From assembly GCA_964388435.1 (NCBI GenBank), contig CAYMAH010000048.1:1-14442 (forward strand): a stretch of 14,442 nucleotides of DNA, given 5' to 3'. Shown one piece after another: positions 12,443 to 14,442 of the stretch. This DNA comes from DTNV01 sp964388435 (lineage in GTDB: Archaea; Micrarchaeota; Micrarchaeia; Norongarragalinales; UBA8480). Under the pieces are notes generated by a model, which was given only the letters and a program-made list of their open reading frames with translations, ran no database searches and had not been told where the DNA came from. A program made the translations under genes and the position numbers. Positions within the stretch are counted from its first letter, which is position 1; each line of letters opens with the position of its first letter.

Positions 12443-13270
12443 TCAGAGTCGCAGCTCTTTTTTGAAAACAAAACCGACCGCCTCGTAAGCCAGTTTTGCG
12501 GCCAGAACGTTAGGCGCTTCCAAACCCGGAATAGGTGAAAGCTCTACGAAATCCATTCCGACAACGGTCTTTCTGGAACCCAAAATCTTAAAGAAATCAA
12601 CAACCTCTTTCCACAAAAGCCCTCCAGGCTCTGGCGCTCCAGTGCTCGGCATTATCGAGGGGTCTAGGGCGTCCACATCGAAACTCACGTACACTTTATT
12701 TCCCAGAGAGTCTAGAACGCCTTGAGCGTCGCTTAAATCCTTGAACATTTTCACGTCGTCGATTCTGTCGAAACAGCTTCTCACTCCCACGAAAACCACG
12801 TTGAATCCTTCTTCTTTCATTCTCTTTGCCACGCACGCGTGGCTGAACTTGCTGCCCTCGAAAGAGTCTCGGTAGTCAAGATGAGCGTCGAATATAAGGA
12901 TTGAAACGCTCCTGTCGAAGCACTTAGCGGCTCCGAGCGATATTGAGTGCTCCCCTCCTAAAACAAGAGGGAACTTGTTTTTCTTAACCGCGCTTCCAAC
13001 CGTTTTCTCGACTTTTTTAATCATTTTTTCCGGGCCGCTTACAACCGGCTCAACCTCGGGGAGGGTGAAAAACCCTATCTTCTCGCTTACGTCGAAACCG
13101 CACTCCAAATCGAAGCTTTCGAGAAACCTGGAAGATTTTAAAATCGCTTCAGGCCCTTCCCTGCACCCTTTTCCGTAAAAAACAGTTCCATCATAAGGAA
13201 CTGGAATCACGGCTACCCTGCATTCTTTCAAGCTTCTACCAGAATCGAAAAAACCGTCGCTCAAAATCAA
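12443..13270 (-). CDS. speB: Agmatinase / arginase-family ureohydrolase
   Basis: 275 residues, normal for archaeal agmatinases. All binuclear manganese ligands are visible: H108 (GGEHSIS), D128, H130 and D132 (FDAHLDYRD), and D198 and D200 (VSFDVDALDPS). The TGAPEPGG loop (residues ~210-217) and SHAC are also conserved. The expected reaction is agmatine to putrescine plus urea in polyamine synthesis; a related guanidino substrate, such as aminopropylagmatine, cannot be excluded. The start is TTG (13270), with GTGAT just upstream and a TATA-like GTTAAAAATTT about 25 bp before it, so the exact start is uncertain by a few codons. It is a single gene, followed by a T8 terminator. Confidence 0.92.
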   Translation of the reverse strand: MILSDGFFDSGRSLKECRVAVIPVPYDGTVFYGKGCREGPEAILKSSRFLESFDLECGFDVSEKIGFFTLPEVEPVVSGPEKMIKKVEKTVGSAVKKNKFPLVLGGEHSISLGAAKCFDRSVSILIFDAHLDYRDSFEGSKFSHACVAKRMKEEGFNVVFVGVRSCFDRIDDVKMFKDLSDAQGVLDSLGNKVYVSFDVDALDPSIMPSTGAPEPGGLLWKEVVDFFKILGSRKTVVGMDFVELSPIPGLEAPNVLAAKLAYEAVGFVFKKELRL

Positions 13271-13390
13271 ATCACGTTGTATTGAAATTTTTAACCTTTT
13301 TTTTTAGTTTTTTTTATTCTATTTTATTCATGCTTGTTTTTATAACACTTTCGTATTCACACTATAAGCGCTCATCACAGCAGGTTTTTT

Positions 13391-13424
13391 ATTTTATATA
13401 TTAAAGTTATTTTATATATTAAAG
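13391..13424. repeat. Pair of 16-bp direct repeats with TATA-like content
   Basis: ATTTTATATATTAAAG occurs at 13391-13406 and again at 13409-13424, an 18-bp period. Each copy contains TATA-like words on both strands. It lies in the 243-bp gap between the agmatinase promoter and the end of the second surface-protein gene, which otherwise holds T-rich sequence and no gene. Confidence 0.6.
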
Positions 13425-13513
13425 GTCGTCATTTTTGATAGCTTTTCAACATACAAAAAAGGAATTCAAAATTGTTCAGCCAGGGCCGGGGACATCCTGA
13501 AATTTAGTGCGAT

Positions 13514-14442
13514 TTATTTTTTCAGCTTGCCTCTTAAAAAGAAGAATGAAATGAATGCAAAGGATAAAATTATTAAAAGGTTTGAGTCTGGAACGACAAT
13601 TCCCGATGAATTTATTGAGGCAAGTGAAGCAAGAGAGATTGTTTTGTTGTAAACCCCGTTTGATTCTCCTGGAACTGAGATGATTGAAGCATTTACTATC
13701 ACTTTTGAAACATTTATTATGATGTTTCCAGTGCAGGTTATTGTGGCGTATGATTCTGGTTGAACCGTTACAGGCGAGGGGCAGGTGAAAACGCCTCCAT
13801 TTGAGGTGGTGATTTGAGCGTTGTAAGTGTTATCAATGACATTGCCTGAATTGAAAACTTGAAGCGAGAATGACACGTTGTCGTTAGGCGGGCGGTAAAA
13901 AAGTTCGTTTGGGTTTGGAATTATTTGAATCAGGTTTAAATTATGAACAATACCTGAAAAATCAAGATAAAATGTCTGCGAAACGTCACTAAACACTACG
14001 ATGCTGCAGTTAACAAACCATGAATACAAACCATTCTGAAGAGTTTGATTAGCTTTTATAGTGGTGTTGGTATTATTCAGCGTTGTTGAATTTTCCCCGT
14101 ACGGAGTGTTGTTTAAATACAAATTGCAGTCATAGGTTGAATTTGTTCCAGTAACATTGAACTCAAAAGATTGAGGGTATTGAAGAATACTGTTATTCAC
14201 AGGGCTTACAAGACTCACATTCATAAAAATTTCATTGAAAATATACGTTCCAGTTGAATTCTCGTTTCCGGCAAGATCAGTACAGTTAACCATCCAAGGG
14301 TAAACTCCGAGTGCAATATTAGATGAAGAGAAAATTGTCGTGTTTGTATTGTTAAGCGTTGTACCGTTGTTATTCAGAAACTGCCACGCTCCATACTCGA
14401 AAACAAAAAACGAACAATTTGCAGTTTGAGAAAGAGATGAAG
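13514..14442 (-). CDS. Surface protein with Ig-like repeats and C-terminal membrane anchor (partial, N-terminus beyond window)
   Basis: The frame is open from the TAA at 13514 to the right edge (at least 308 codons); the ATG at 14293 is internal, because coding sequence continues above it in the same frame. Two Ig-like units of about 70-75 residues are visible, each with Cys, an LNN turn, TTLNNTNTTI, then G-x-Y-x-W-x-VNC. Next is a ~90-residue beta-rich domain (PNDNVSFSLQVFNSGNVIDNTYNAQITT...) resembling CARDB-type domains. The end is VVPDSNLL, a hydrophobic helix (LIILSFAFISFFFL) and the basic tail RGKLKK, a tripartite C-terminal anchor or sorting-like signal. Many NxS/T sequons suggest glycosylation. 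Extracellular location is inferred; specific function unknown. Confidence 0.85.
   Translation of the reverse strand, partial: SSLSQTANCSFFVFEYGAWQFLNNNGTTLNNTNTTIFSSSNIALGVYPWMVNCTDLAGNENSTGTYIFNEIFMNVSLVSPVNNSILQYPQSFEFNVTGTNSTYDCNLYLNNTPYGENSTTLNNTNTTIKANQTLQNGLYSWFVNCSIVVFSDVSQTFYLDFSGIVHNLNLIQIIPNPNELFYRPPNDNVSFSLQVFNSGNVIDNTYNAQITTSNGGVFTCPSPVTVQPESYATITCTGNIIINVSKVIVNASIISVPGESNGVYNKTISLASLASINSSGIVVPDSNLLIILSFAFISFFFLRGKLKK

Noticed and set aside
1..14442. CRISPR array or insertion sequence
   Set aside because: No regularly spaced direct repeats and no transposase or integrase frame were seen; the only direct repeats are the tRNA copy, a 16-bp pair and 9-bp coding repeats.

Overview
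The window is archaeal. It carries the archaeal alpha-type ribosomal/RNA polymerase operon (S13-S4-S11-RpoD-L18e-L13-S9-RpoN), including the archaea/eukaryote-specific proteins eL18, RpoD and RpoN. Genes begin about 27-28 bp after TATA-box-like sequences (often leaderless) or after GGTG-type ribosome binding sites, and tRNAs contain introns bounded by bulge-helix structures and lack an encoded CCA. The very long Thr/Ser/Asn-rich membrane-anchored surface protein, the VapBC pairs and the odd tRNA architecture suggest a small-genome DPANN-type archaeon, but the lineage cannot be fixed from sequence reading alone.

Layout. (1) Positions 1-4611, minus strand: one uninterrupted reading frame of at least 1537 codons for an N-terminally anchored surface protein, cut by the left edge. 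(2) Positions 4612-4926: divergent promoters plus a decayed copy of a proline tRNA. (3) Positions 4945-6412, plus strand: an AbiEi/AbiEii-type antitoxin/nucleotidyltransferase toxin pair, the only protein genes on the plus strand. (4) Positions 6432-6505, minus strand: the intact tRNA-Pro whose relic lies on the other side of the toxin pair, so the pair sits between a tRNA and a partial tRNA repeat. (5) Positions 6549-10700, minus strand: promoter, tRNA-Ser (two introns), S13, S4, S11, RpoD, tRNA-Leu (one intron), L18e, L13, S9, RpoN, terminator. (6) Positions 10749-12385, minus strand: two VapBC toxin-antitoxin pairs with palindromes at their promoters, separated by a small coiled-coil/membrane protein. 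(7) Positions 12443-13270, minus strand: an agmatinase-family ureohydrolase. (8) Positions 13514-14442, minus strand: the C-terminal part of a second surface protein with Ig-like repeats and a C-terminal anchor, cut by the right edge.

The most unusual signals are in the tRNAs. tRNA-Leu and tRNA-Ser both have their T-loop interrupted between positions 59 and 60 by short inserts (23 and 15 nt). In each case excision at symmetric 3-nt bulges restores an exact 7-nt T-loop. tRNA-Ser also has a 35-nt intron at the canonical 37/38 site. In addition, tRNA-Leu (anticodon AAG) and tRNA-Pro (AGG) both have A at wobble position 34, which archaea normally avoid.

How the parts fit: region 5 is core translation and transcription machinery with two embedded tRNAs; regions 3 and 6 are defence/stress modules clustered next to this core; regions 1 and 8 are cell-surface proteins unrelated to the operon.
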